Source: RGIG7450 sp045577655 (GTDB lineage: Bacteria; Bacillota; Clostridia; RUG12999). From it: a stretch of 42,250 nt of DNA. The stretch covers positions 1-42,250 of the forward strand of contig JAZNIU010000009.1 in NCBI GenBank assembly GCA_045577655.1. Direction: 5' to 3'. Below are positions 31,209 through 39,197 of the stretch, piece by piece; positions within the stretch are counted from its first letter, which is position 1; each line of letters starts with the position of its first letter. The position numbers and the translations under genes are program-made. Under the pieces are notes generated by a model, which did not search any database, was not told the DNA's origin, and was given only the letters and a program-made list of their open reading frames with translations.

Positions 31209-31394
31209 ATGTCTAAAAGATTAGTTCCTGAAGCTAAAGAAGCTATGGAAAGATTCAAAATGGAAGCTGCAAGTGAAGTAGGCGTAAACTTAAAACAGGG
31301 TTACAACGGCGATCTCACATCAAAGCAGGCGGGTAGCGTAGGCGGCCAGATGGTTAAAAAAATGATTGAATCCTACGAAAACTCTATGAAATAA
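31209..31394 (+). CDS. Small acid-soluble spore protein, alpha/beta type
   Basis: 61 residues, the usual length for clostridial alpha/beta SASPs. These proteins coat forespore DNA, protect it from UV and heat, and are degraded at germination. The germination-protease site is in FKMEAASEVGV, followed by the conserved NLKQGYNGDLTSKQAGSVGG and QMVKKMIESYE blocks. The SD GAGGTG lies 9 nt before ATG 31209. Expression is expected in the forespore under sigma-G. A CATATTA at 31133-31139 matches a sigma-G -10 box, but no good -35 box lies at the right distance. Monocistronic with a strong terminator. Confidence 0.97.
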   Translation: MSKRLVPEAKEAMERFKMEAASEVGVNLKQGYNGDLTSKQAGSVGGQMVKKMIESYENSMK

Positions 31395-31413
31395 GTAAAA
31401 TTGAAATAAAAAT

Positions 31414-31453
31414 GCCCGACTGAAAAGGAGCTTTTTCAGCCGGGTGTTTTTTT
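31414..31453 (+). terminator. SASP gene terminator
   Basis: CCCGACTGAAAA (31415-31426) pairs with TTTTCAGCCGGG (31433-31444) with one mismatch, followed by GTG and a T-run. It reaches the recR stop on the other strand. Confidence 0.9.
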
Positions 31454-32045
31454 AAATTTCGCGTCTTGATTCAATAGATTTGGAAAGGGTTATTTCGTCC
31501 GCATATTCAAGGTCGCCGCCAACAGGAATTCCTTGTGCGATACGTGAAACTTTCACGCCGAGAGGGGAAAGAAGACGGGAAATATAGATTGCGGTAGCTT
31601 CTCCTTCAACCGTCAGGTTGGTTGCGACAATAACCTCTTTTGTTTGGGGAGTTATTCTTGATACAAGTTCTTTTAAATAAATATCGTCAGGTCCGATATT
31701 GTCCATAGGGGAAATTGCCCCGTGAAGAACGTGGTAGAGCCCTGAAAATTCACCGGTTTTTTCTATGGCAAGAACATCTTTGGGACTTTCCACAACACAA
31801 ATAACCGACCGGTCTCTTTTAGGACTTGAGCATATTGCACAGGGTGAGACATCGGTAAGATTTTTACAAGTTTCGCAGTAGCCGATATGCTTTTTTGCAT
31901 TTACAATTGCAAGGGCAAAATCTTTTGCATAATCTTCAGGCATATTCAGAATGTGAAAAGCAAGTCTTGCGGCAGTTTTTCTGCCGATTCCGGGAAGTCT
32001 TGCAAAAGAATCAATAAGATTTGCAAGTGGTGGAATATAGTTCAA
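31452..32045 (-). CDS. recR: Recombination mediator protein RecR
   Basis: 197 residues from TTG 32045, which has GGAGG 7 nt upstream and gives the family N-terminus NYIPPLANLIDSFARLPGIG; the open frame up to 32120 adds unrelated residues. Helix-hairpin-helix (about 10-30), a four-Cys zinc finger (CETCKNLTDVSPCAICSS) and a Toprim domain (VICVVESPKDVLAIEKTGEF) are all present. RecR works with RecF and RecO to load RecA at single-strand gaps. In many Firmicutes recR follows dnaX and the ybaB-type gene; here it stands alone, convergent with the SASP gene. Confidence 0.96.
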   Translation of the reverse strand: MNYIPPLANLIDSFARLPGIGRKTAARLAFHILNMPEDYAKDFALAIVNAKKHIGYCETCKNLTDVSPCAICSSPKRDRSVICVVESPKDVLAIEKTGEFSGLYHVLHGAISPMDNIGPDDIYLKELVSRITPQTKEVIVATNLTVEGEATAIYISRLLSPLGVKVSRIAQGIPVGGDLEYADEITLSKSIESRREI

Positions 32046-32172
32046 GAACAACACCTCCATTTTCTTTAGTTTATCATATTTTTTAAGACAAATCAATAGA
32101 TTGAAAGAATAATAAATCAAAAGTATGCAAAAATTTGTAATATATATATTTATTTATTGTTGAAAAAAACTA

Positions 32173-32201
32173 TTGAATTTCAATGCAAATAGGTATATAA
32201 T
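32173..32201 (+). promoter_or_regulatory. Sigma-A promoter of the cysteine desulfurase operon
   Basis: TTGAAT (32173-32178), a 17-bp spacer and TATAAT (32196-32201), 50 bp before the start. The 128 bp between recR and this operon hold nothing else that I recognise. Confidence 0.75.
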
Positions 32202-32251
32202 GATAAATGGAGTATTTTGGAGTTTTATATTTACTTAAAGGATGATAAAAA

Positions 32252-33418
32252 TTGAGAAGACAGATATATTTTGACAATGCTGCAACAACCTATGTCAAAC
32301 CCGAGGTTATTGCTGAAATGTTGCCCTATTATACAAACCATTACGGCAACCCGTCAAGCATTTATTCGCTTGGGAATAAACCAAAAGAAGCGGTAAATGC
32401 TGCACGCGAGAAAATTGCATTTTATCTTGGTGCACAGCCGGAGGAAATTTTCTTTACGGCGTCAGGCAGTGAGGGAGACAACTGGGCAATTTTCGGCACT
32501 GCTTACGGCGAAAAAGAAAAAGGCAATCACATCATTACCACAGCTTTTGAACACCATGCAGTATTAAATGCATGTAAGCAGCTTGAAAAAGAAGGTTTTG
32601 ATGTAACATATATCAAACCGGACGAAAAGGGTATTATTTCCCCGCAGGATATAGAGAATGCTATTACTGATAAAACAATTCTTATTTCTGTTATGTTTGC
32701 AAATAACGAAATCGGAACAGTTCAGCCAATAAGAGAGATAGCGGAAATTGCAAACAAGCACAAGGTGAAATTTCATACCGATGCTGTTCAGGCGGCAGGA
32801 ATTGTGCCTATTAACGTTAAAGAAATAGGAATGGATTTTATGACAATTTCAGCTCATAAGTTCCACGGTCCAAAAGGGGTCGGAGCTCTTTATGTGAAAA
32901 AGGGCAGCAAACTTCGAAATTTTGTTTTTGGCGGTGGACAGGAAAAAGGCAAAAGAGCCGGCACCGAAAATGTTCCCGCTATTGCCGGAATGGCAAAAGC
33001 GTTTGAAATTGCACAGATGGAAATGGACGAAAACAGACTGGAAATTGCACAGATGAGAGATTATCTGATTGAACGGGTTATGACAACAATTCCCAGGACA
33101 AGAGTCAACGGTCATCTTACAAAAAGATTGCCGGGGAACGCAAATTTCTCTTTTGATTGTATCGAAGGAGAAAGCTTGCTTTTAATGCTTGATATGAACG
33201 GAATTGCCGCATCAAGCGGAAGTGCCTGTGCTTCCATGTCGCTCGACCCGTCACATGTTTTGTTATCAATCGGACTTCCTCACGAAACGGCTCACGGCTC
33301 GCTGAGAGTAACGCTTGGGGATGCAAACACATACGAAGAAATAGACTTTTTTGTGGAAAAGCTTTCTGAAATCGTTTCAAAGCTCAGAAGTCTTTCGCCT
33401 TTGTGGGAAGAAAACTAA
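32252..33418 (+). CDS. Cysteine desulfurase (NifS/IscS family)
   Basis: 388 residues from TTG 32252 (MRRQIYFDNAATTYVKP), with AAAGGA about 9 nt upstream. PLP enzyme that takes sulfur from cysteine for Fe-S clusters. It shows the N-terminal FDNAATT motif, the ASGSEGDNWAI cofactor block, the Schiff-base Lys in SAHKFHGPKG and the persulfide Cys in SSGSACAS. The insertion around the Cys loop is short, so this is the NifS/IscS group I type, not SufS. The scaffold gene iscU follows 18 bp later, which supports a Fe-S assembly role. No IscR-like regulator gene is beside it. Confidence 0.95.
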   Translation: MRRQIYFDNAATTYVKPEVIAEMLPYYTNHYGNPSSIYSLGNKPKEAVNAAREKIAFYLGAQPEEIFFTASGSEGDNWAIFGTAYGEKEKGNHIITTAFEHHAVLNACKQLEKEGFDVTYIKPDEKGIISPQDIENAITDKTILISVMFANNEIGTVQPIREIAEIANKHKVKFHTDAVQAAGIVPINVKEIGMDFMTISAHKFHGPKGVGALYVKKGSKLRNFVFGGGQEKGKRAGTENVPAIAGMAKAFEIAQMEMDENRLEIAQMRDYLIERVMTTIPRTRVNGHLTKRLPGNANFSFDCIEGESLLLMLDMNGIAASSGSACASMSLDPSHVLLSIGLPHETAHGSLRVTLGDANTYEEIDFFVEKLSEIVSKLRSLSPLWEEN

Positions 33419-33436
33419 AAGAAAAGGAGACCTGGA

Positions 33437-33874
33437 ATGTATACAGATAAAGTAATGGAACATTTTTCAAACCCGCACAATGCAGGAGAACTTGAAAATG
33501 CCAATGCCATCGGCACAGTTGGCAACGCAAAATGCGGCGATATTATGAAAATGTATATGATTATCGAAGACGGTATTATAAAAGATATCCGGTTTAAAAC
33601 TTTTGGCTGCGGCGCAGCTATTGCAACAAGTTCTATTGCGACAGATATGGTAAAAGGAAAAACCATTGAAGAAGCACTTAAACTCACAAATAAACAGGTT
33701 GTTGACGAACTTGGCGGACTTCCGCCGGCAAAAATTCATTGTTCGGTTCTTGCAAAAGAGGCGATTGAAGCGGCAATAACCGATTATTACAACCGTCTAG
33801 GAATAAAAAATGAGCTTACAGAAAAAGCTTGCAACGGTTGTTGTGAAAGCTGCAGTCACCATGACCACGAATAA
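33437..33874 (+). CDS. iscU: Fe-S cluster scaffold protein IscU/NifU N-terminal type
   Basis: 145 residues. The scaffold has the three conserved cysteines: Cys33 in NAKCGD (with Asp35), Cys60 in TFGCGAAIATSS and Cys103 in KIHCSVLAKE. The Leu-Pro-Pro-Ala-Lys segment before Cys103 is the chaperone-binding site (LPPVK in E. coli). It receives sulfur from the desulfurase just upstream. The last 20 residues are an added Cys/His tail (ACNGCCESCSHHDHE), absent from classical IscU, possibly another metal site. AAGGAGA precedes ATG 33437. Confidence 0.95.
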   Translation: MYTDKVMEHFSNPHNAGELENANAIGTVGNAKCGDIMKMYMIIEDGIIKDIRFKTFGCGAAIATSSIATDMVKGKTIEEALKLTNKQVVDELGGLPPAKIHCSVLAKEAIEAAITDYYNRLGIKNELTEKACNGCCESCSHHDHE

Positions 33875-33898
33875 AATTATTTAAAAGGAGATAAAAAA

Positions 33899-34981
33899 AT
33901 GAGCAGAGTATTTAACTTTTCGGCAGGTCCTTCAATGTTGCCACTTTCAGTACTTGAACAGTGCGCAAAAGAAATGACAGATTGCAACGGCAGCGGTATG
34001 TCTGTAATGGAAATGAGCCATCGTTCTCCCGTTTACGATGCAATTATCAAAGAAACTGAAGCAAACTTCCGCAAACTCATGAACATTCCTGACAACTACA
34101 AAGTGTTGTTTGTTCAGGGCGGTGCTTCCACACAGTTTGCTGCGATTCCTCTTAACCTTATGAAATCAGGAAAAGCAGATTATATTGTTTCCGGTCAGTT
34201 CTCCGGCAAAGCTTATGAAGAAGCACAGAAATATGGTGACGCAAAATGTATTGCAACTTCCAAAGACAGAACTTTTGCATACATACCGAAAGTAACACCT
34301 GATATGGTTCGCGAAGATGCAGACTATGTTCATATTTGTTATAACAACACAATTTTCGGAACAAAGTTCCCGGAACTTCCCAACATTGGCGACAAAATGC
34401 TTGTAGCTGACATGTCTTCATGTATTCTTTCCGAACCTGTTGACGTAACAAAATTTGGTGTTATTTATGCGGGCGCACAGAAAAATATGGCTCCTGCAGG
34501 TCTCACAATCGTAATCATAAGAGAAGACCTTCTCGGAAACGCTCGTCCCGAAACACCTACAATGCTTGACTACAAAGTTATGGCAGACAACGATTCTATG
34601 TATAATACACCGCCCTGCTATCCCATCTATGTTGCAGGCCTTGTAATTAAATGGATTATGGACCTTGGCGGACTTGAAGCAATGAAAAAGATTAACGTTG
34701 AAAAAGCTGATATTCTTTACAACTATCTTGATTCTTCTAAACTCTTCAAACCCTGCGCAGACAAAGACAGCCGTTCGATGATGAACGTTACTTTTGCTAC
34801 AGGCGATGCAGAGCTTGACAAGAAATTCTGCAAAGAAGCAGATGCAGCAGGATTTAAAAACCTTAAAGGACACAGAGTTGTTGGCGGTATGCGTGCAAGC
34901 ATATACAATGCTATGCCGGTTGAAGGTGTTAAAAAGCTTGTTGAATTCATGAAAAACTTTGAAGCAGAAAACGGGAGATAA
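33899..34981 (+). CDS. serC: Phosphoserine aminotransferase
   Basis: 360 residues, PLP class V aminotransferase that converts 3-phosphohydroxypyruvate and glutamate to phosphoserine. Visible are the N-terminal FNFSAGPSMLP, the substrate region MEMSHRSPVYDAI, the cofactor loop VQGGASTQFAAIP and the PLP lysine in YAGAQKNMAPAG, with a C-terminal GHRVVGGMRASIYNAMP. Normal length. AAGGAG precedes ATG 33899, 24 bp after iscU, so it may be co-transcribed with the Fe-S genes; cysteine for the desulfurase is made from serine. serA follows 3 bp later. Confidence 0.97.
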   Translation: MSRVFNFSAGPSMLPLSVLEQCAKEMTDCNGSGMSVMEMSHRSPVYDAIIKETEANFRKLMNIPDNYKVLFVQGGASTQFAAIPLNLMKSGKADYIVSGQFSGKAYEEAQKYGDAKCIATSKDRTFAYIPKVTPDMVREDADYVHICYNNTIFGTKFPELPNIGDKMLVADMSSCILSEPVDVTKFGVIYAGAQKNMAPAGLTIVIIREDLLGNARPETPTMLDYKVMADNDSMYNTPPCYPIYVAGLVIKWIMDLGGLEAMKKINVEKADILYNYLDSSKLFKPCADKDSRSMMNVTFATGDAELDKKFCKEADAAGFKNLKGHRVVGGMRASIYNAMPVEGVKKLVEFMKNFEAENGR

Positions 34982-34984
34982 AAA

Positions 34985-36145
34985 ATGTATAAAATTTTAA
35001 CATTAAATAAAATTGCAAAAATCGGAACAGATAAGCTTGGCGCAAATTATGAAATTTCCGACAGCATGGAAAATCCGGATGCAATAATTCTCCGCAGTTT
35101 TAATATGCATGAAATGGACATTCCCGAAAATGTGAAAGCAGTTGCAAGAGCAGGTGCGGGAGTGAACAATATTCCGATTGACAAATGCAGCGAAAAAGGT
35201 ATTGTTGTTTTCAACACACCCGGTGCTAATGCAAATGCAGTTAAAGAACTTGTTATTGCTGGTCTGCTCATGGCATCAAGAAAAATAACAGATGCAGCTA
35301 ACTGGGCACAGACGTTAAAAGGCAAGGGGGACGAGGTTGGCAAACTTGTTGAAAAAGGAAAAAGCAATTTTGCCGGTCCTGAAATTTACGGAAAAACTCT
35401 TGGCGTTGTTGGTCTTGGCGCAATTGGTGTTATGGTTGCCAATGCAGCAAATGCTCTCGGAATGAAAGTTATAGGCTATGACCCATTCCTTTCAGTTGGT
35501 GCAGCATGGAACATTTCAAGCGAAGTTGAACAGTCAGCAGACCTTGCTGATATGGTTTCAAAATGCGACTATATTTCTCTTCATCTGCCGCTTAACGATG
35601 CAACAAGAGGTATGATAAACAAAGACCTCCTTGCAAGTGCAAAAGACGGTCTCAGAGTTTTAAACTTTGCAAGAGGAGAGCTTGTTGACAGTGCAGACAT
35701 CATTGCAGCACTTGAAAGCGGAAAGGTTGCAAGCTATGTAACAGACTTCCCGAATGACAGCCAGCTTGGCGTGGACGGAATTGTTGCAATTCCTCACCTT
35801 GGTGCTTCCACACCCGAGTCGGAAGACAACTGTGCTGTGATGGCATCACTTCAGCTTAAAGATTTTATCGAAAACGGTAACATCAAAAATTCGGTTAACT
35901 TCCCGAACGTGATTGAACCCAGAAAAGGACAGGCAAGAATTGTAGTTCTTCACAAAAATGATGCTGCAATACTGAACACAGTTTCAGGCATTGTTTCTTC
36001 AAAAGGGCTTGCTGTTGAAAATCTTTCAAGCAAAACAAAGAAAGATTATGCTGCTACAATAATCGACGTTGCATCGGCAGTTTCTGACGAAGTTTCTACA
36101 GAAATCAAAAATGCAGACGGAGTTCTTTCGGTAAGAGTAATATAA
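34985..36145 (+). CDS. serA: D-3-phosphoglycerate dehydrogenase
   Basis: 386 residues, the short SerA type. It oxidises 3-phosphoglycerate with NAD, the first step of serine synthesis. The substrate domain has VARAGAGVNNIPID and FNTPGANANAVKEL, the Rossmann domain GVVGLGAIGVMVANAA, and the catalytic His is in AIPHLGASTPESED. The last 75 residues form an ACT-like domain (IVVLHKNDAAILNTVSGIV), which often gives serine feedback. ATG 34985 is 3 bp after the serC stop, with GGGAG in the end of serC. SerA, SerC and the Fe-S genes form one probable operon. Confidence 0.96.
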   Translation: MYKILTLNKIAKIGTDKLGANYEISDSMENPDAIILRSFNMHEMDIPENVKAVARAGAGVNNIPIDKCSEKGIVVFNTPGANANAVKELVIAGLLMASRKITDAANWAQTLKGKGDEVGKLVEKGKSNFAGPEIYGKTLGVVGLGAIGVMVANAANALGMKVIGYDPFLSVGAAWNISSEVEQSADLADMVSKCDYISLHLPLNDATRGMINKDLLASAKDGLRVLNFARGELVDSADIIAALESGKVASYVTDFPNDSQLGVDGIVAIPHLGASTPESEDNCAVMASLQLKDFIENGNIKNSVNFPNVIEPRKGQARIVVLHKNDAAILNTVSGIVSSKGLAVENLSSKTKKDYAATIIDVASAVSDEVSTEIKNADGVLSVRVI

Positions 36146-36152
36146 AAACACT

Positions 36153-36182
36153 TTAAGCGTGCCACCGGCACGCTTAACTTTA
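36153..36182 (+). terminator. Hairpin terminator after serA
   Basis: TTAAGCGTGCC (36153-36163) pairs exactly with GGCACGCTTAA (36167-36177) around ACC. The T-tail is weak (CTTTAAT), so some read-through to the next gene is possible. Confidence 0.65.
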
Positions 36183-36201
36183 ATGTGGAGGAGGGGATAG
36201 T

Positions 36202-37953
36202 ATGGCTTTTGACGGTTTTTTTGTCAGATGTATTTGTAATGAACTTAAATCTTTGCTTGAAGGCGGAAGAGTTGATAAAATATATATGCCCGACAAGGAC
36301 AGTGTCATAATGGGCATTCGTTCTTTAGGGAAAAACTATAAACTGTTTTTGAGCTGCAACCCCTCTCTTCCGAGAATCAGTTTAACAGAAAATACAAGGG
36401 AAAATCCCCAAAACCCGCCAATGTTCTGCATGCTTCTTCGAAAACATCTTTCAGGAGGAAAGCTTGTTTCGGTGGCACAGCCCGGAATGGAAAGAATAAT
36501 AGAGCTTTCGGTTGAAAGCAAGAATGAACTTGGCGACGACACGCAGAAAAAACTTGTTATTGAAATAATGGGCAGACACAGTAACATCATTCTTGTTGAC
36601 GAAAATGGGAAAGTGATGGAATGTGCCAGAAGAGTGGATGCAACAGTCAGCAGCCGAAGAATAGTTATTCCCGGCGCCCGTTATGAGCTTCCGCCTGCAC
36701 AGAACAAGATTTCTCCGCTTTGTGTAGAGGAAAAGGATGTTATAGAGATTGTCCTTGGCTGTCCGTCTGATGTAAAGCTAGACGGATATATACTTGAAAA
36801 ATTTGCCGGTATAAGTCCTGTAATTGCAAGAGAAGCAGTCTGCAGAGCGGTCGGACACACAGATGTCACGGCGGCAGAGGTTTCGGCAGAGCAAAAAAGA
36901 AAAATAGCACAAAAACTTTGCGAAATTTTTGATTTGGTGAAAAATGGTGAATTTACGCCTGTTTTTGTTCTGGACGATAGCAGAACACCATTTGATTTTT
37001 CGGCAATAGAGCTAACCCAGTTTAAATGTGAAAAGGTTGATTCAGCAGCAACGGCGGTCGACACCTTTTACATTGACAGAGAAATCAGAACCAGACTTTC
37101 ACAAATCGGAAGTGATATGTCTAAAAATGTCAGCATTTTAATTGAAAGAGCTTCAAGAAAAGCCGCTATTTTACAGGCGGATATTGAAAAGTCGGAAAAA
37201 AAGGAAAAATATAAACTATTTGGAGACCTTATAACTGCAAATATTTATAAGATAAAAAAAGGCGACAGTGGTGTATTGGTCCAGAACTTCTACAGTGATG
37301 AAGGGGAAGAAATAAACATTCCTCTTGATAAAGACCTGTCACCCGCAGAAAATGCACAAAAATATTTTAAAAGATATAACAAATTAAAAAACACACAACA
37401 GTTTGCTGCCCGGGAGCTTGAAAAGGCAATGGAAGACATTGAATATCTCACAAGTGTTCAGGTTTCCATTGAGAACTGTGAAAGCACAAAGGAGCTTGGC
37501 GAAATAAAATCCGAACTTATCAGCGAAGGATATCTCCGGCAGAGAAATCCGGGGAAAGAAAAAAAGGAAAAACCAAGCAGCCCCGACTGCTATCTCAGCA
37601 GTGACGGGTTTGATATTTTTGTTGGTAAAAACAACAAACAAAATGATTATCTAACCCTTAAATTTGCAAAAAACAGCGATATTTGGTTCCACACAAAGAC
37701 AATTCCGGGTTCACACACCGTAATTTCTACAGGCGGAAAACCGGTTCCGGACAAAACCATGGAGGAAGCGGCAATGCTTGCCGCATATTATTCCAAAGCA
37801 AGAAATTCAACCAATGTTGCTGTTGATTATACTGCTGTGAAAAATGTGAAAAAACCTGCAGGTGCAAAAGCGGGAATGGTTATCTATGTTGACTATAAAA
37901 CTGCGTATGTTACACCTGATAAAGCGAAAATTAAAGAGATGGTGAAAAAATGA
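36202..37953 (+). CDS. rqcH: NFACT family protein RqcH (ribosome quality control)
   Basis: 583 residues. RqcH binds 50S subunits with stalled nascent chains and recruits tRNA-Ala to add C-terminal alanine tails that mark the chain for degradation. Order: NFACT-N domain (about 1-210, MAFDGFFVRCICNELKSLLE, with a GRHSNIILVDENGKVMECAR block), a helix-hairpin-helix-like middle, a long coiled coil (about 290-440) and the NFACT-R domain (about 460-570) with NSDIWFHTKTIPGSHTVI. It was earlier annotated as a fibronectin-binding protein. GGAGGAG precedes ATG 36202. The stop overlaps the queA start by 4 bp (ATGA). Confidence 0.95.
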   Translation: MAFDGFFVRCICNELKSLLEGGRVDKIYMPDKDSVIMGIRSLGKNYKLFLSCNPSLPRISLTENTRENPQNPPMFCMLLRKHLSGGKLVSVAQPGMERIIELSVESKNELGDDTQKKLVIEIMGRHSNIILVDENGKVMECARRVDATVSSRRIVIPGARYELPPAQNKISPLCVEEKDVIEIVLGCPSDVKLDGYILEKFAGISPVIAREAVCRAVGHTDVTAAEVSAEQKRKIAQKLCEIFDLVKNGEFTPVFVLDDSRTPFDFSAIELTQFKCEKVDSAATAVDTFYIDREIRTRLSQIGSDMSKNVSILIERASRKAAILQADIEKSEKKEKYKLFGDLITANIYKIKKGDSGVLVQNFYSDEGEEINIPLDKDLSPAENAQKYFKRYNKLKNTQQFAARELEKAMEDIEYLTSVQVSIENCESTKELGEIKSELISEGYLRQRNPGKEKKEKPSSPDCYLSSDGFDIFVGKNNKQNDYLTLKFAKNSDIWFHTKTIPGSHTVISTGGKPVPDKTMEEAAMLAAYYSKARNSTNVAVDYTAVKNVKKPAGAKAGMVIYVDYKTAYVTPDKAKIKEMVKK

Positions 37954-38975
37954 AGCTTAGTACTTTTGATTATGAATTGCCGCCTGAACTGATTGCACAG
38001 ACGCCGCTTGAGGACAGGTCGTCTTCAAGGCTGATGTCAATTGACAGAAAAGCCGGTGAAATAAAACATGACTCTTTTAAAAATATAAAAAACTATTTAA
38101 AAGCGGGCGACTGTCTTGTTCTAAATAATACAAGGGTTATTCCTGCAAGACTTTACGGTCAGAGACAGGATAGCGGTCGTGCCATTGAATTTCTGCTGTT
38201 AAACAGACTTTCAACGAATAAATGGGAAACAATAGTAAAACCGGGTAAAAAGCTTAAAACAGGGCATAAAGTGGTTTTTGGTGACGGGAAACTTATTGCA
38301 AACGTTATAGAAACTCTGGAAAATGGAAGCAGAATTGTTGAGTTTGAGTATGAGGGGCTTTTTGAAAATGTGCTTGAAGAGCTGGGTGAAATGCCGCTGC
38401 CTCATTATATAACCGAAAAGCTTGAAGATAAAGAAAGATACCAGACGGTATATGCCAAATTTGACGGAAGTGCCGCTGCACCTACGGCAGGACTTCATTT
38501 CACTAAAGAACTTTTAAAGGAAATCAAAGAAATGGGCGTTAATGTATGCTATCTTACACTTCATGTAGGACTGGGCACATTCAGACCCGTTAAAGTTGAA
38601 AATATTGAGGAACATGACATGCACAGTGAATGGTATTCTGTTCCGGAAGAAACAGCAAAAACTGTTAATGAAACCAAAGAAAAAGGTGGCAGGGTTATAG
38701 CAGTGGGGACCACCTCCTGCAGAACTCTTGAATCTGCAACGGACGAAAACGGAAAGCTTGTGGCAAAAAGTGATAGCACCAGCATATTTATTTACCCCGG
38801 CTGTAAATTCAAAATGATAGACGGACTTATAACAAATTTTCATTTGCCGAAATCTACGCTTATAATGCTTGTGTCTGCATTTGCGGGGTATGAGCTCACA
38901 ATGGAAGCATACCACAAAGCTATTGAAGAAAAATACAGATTTTTCAGTTTTGGCGATGCGATGTTTATTGTTTAG
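37950..38975 (+). CDS. queA: S-adenosylmethionine:tRNA ribosyltransferase-isomerase
   Basis: 341 residues, full length. QueA transfers the ribosyl part of SAM to 7-aminomethyl-7-deazaguanine in tRNA to make epoxyqueuosine, the penultimate step of queuosine synthesis. Motifs: FDYELPPELIAQTPLEDRSS, LVLNNTRVIPARLYG, AAPTAGLHFTKELL, LTLHVGLGTFRPVKVENIEE and ITNFHLPKSTLIMLVSAFAG. Its ATG lies in the end of rqcH. tgt and yajC often follow queA, but here a repeat and a gene on the other strand come next. Confidence 0.97.
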   Translation: MKLSTFDYELPPELIAQTPLEDRSSSRLMSIDRKAGEIKHDSFKNIKNYLKAGDCLVLNNTRVIPARLYGQRQDSGRAIEFLLLNRLSTNKWETIVKPGKKLKTGHKVVFGDGKLIANVIETLENGSRIVEFEYEGLFENVLEELGEMPLPHYITEKLEDKERYQTVYAKFDGSAAAPTAGLHFTKELLKEIKEMGVNVCYLTLHVGLGTFRPVKVENIEEHDMHSEWYSVPEETAKTVNETKEKGGRVIAVGTTSCRTLESATDENGKLVAKSDSTSIFIYPGCKFKMIDGLITNFHLPKSTLIMLVSAFAGYELTMEAYHKAIEEKYRFFSFGDAMFIV

Positions 38976-38985
38976 CAGATAAAAA

Positions 38986-39091
38986 ACAATCCCTCAGTCA
39001 GCTTCGCTGACAGCTCCCTTTGCACAAGGGAGCCGAAAAAGCCCTCCTTGTGTAAAGGAGGGGGGCACACGAAGTGTGACTGGAGGATTGT
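38986..39091. repeat. 106-bp palindromic MITE-like repeat
   Basis: The ends are inverted: ACAATCCCTCAGTCA at the left and TGACTGGAGGATTGT at the right. Inside lie further short inverted pairs: CAGCTTCGCTG, CTCCCTTTGCACAAGGGAG, CCTCCTTGTGTAAAGGAGG and CACACGAAGTGTG. It has no coding capacity. I recall very similar repeats in many copies in gut Clostridia, probably moved by a transposase elsewhere; copy number cannot be seen here. It has slid in just after queA. Confidence 0.8.
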
Positions 39092-39167
39092 CAGGTGAAA
39101 ATCTGATAAACCATCAGCTTTGAAATCACATAAACCATTACCATCGTAGACAGTATGGTTCTATTAT

Positions 39168-39192
39168 AAAAAAAAGCACTGCATGGCAGTGC
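39168..39192 (-). terminator. Terminator of the second phosphohexomutase gene
   Basis: On the - strand GCACTGC pairs with GCAGTGC around CAT, followed by a run of T residues (39175-39168). Confidence 0.88.
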
Positions 39193-39197
39193 CCTTT

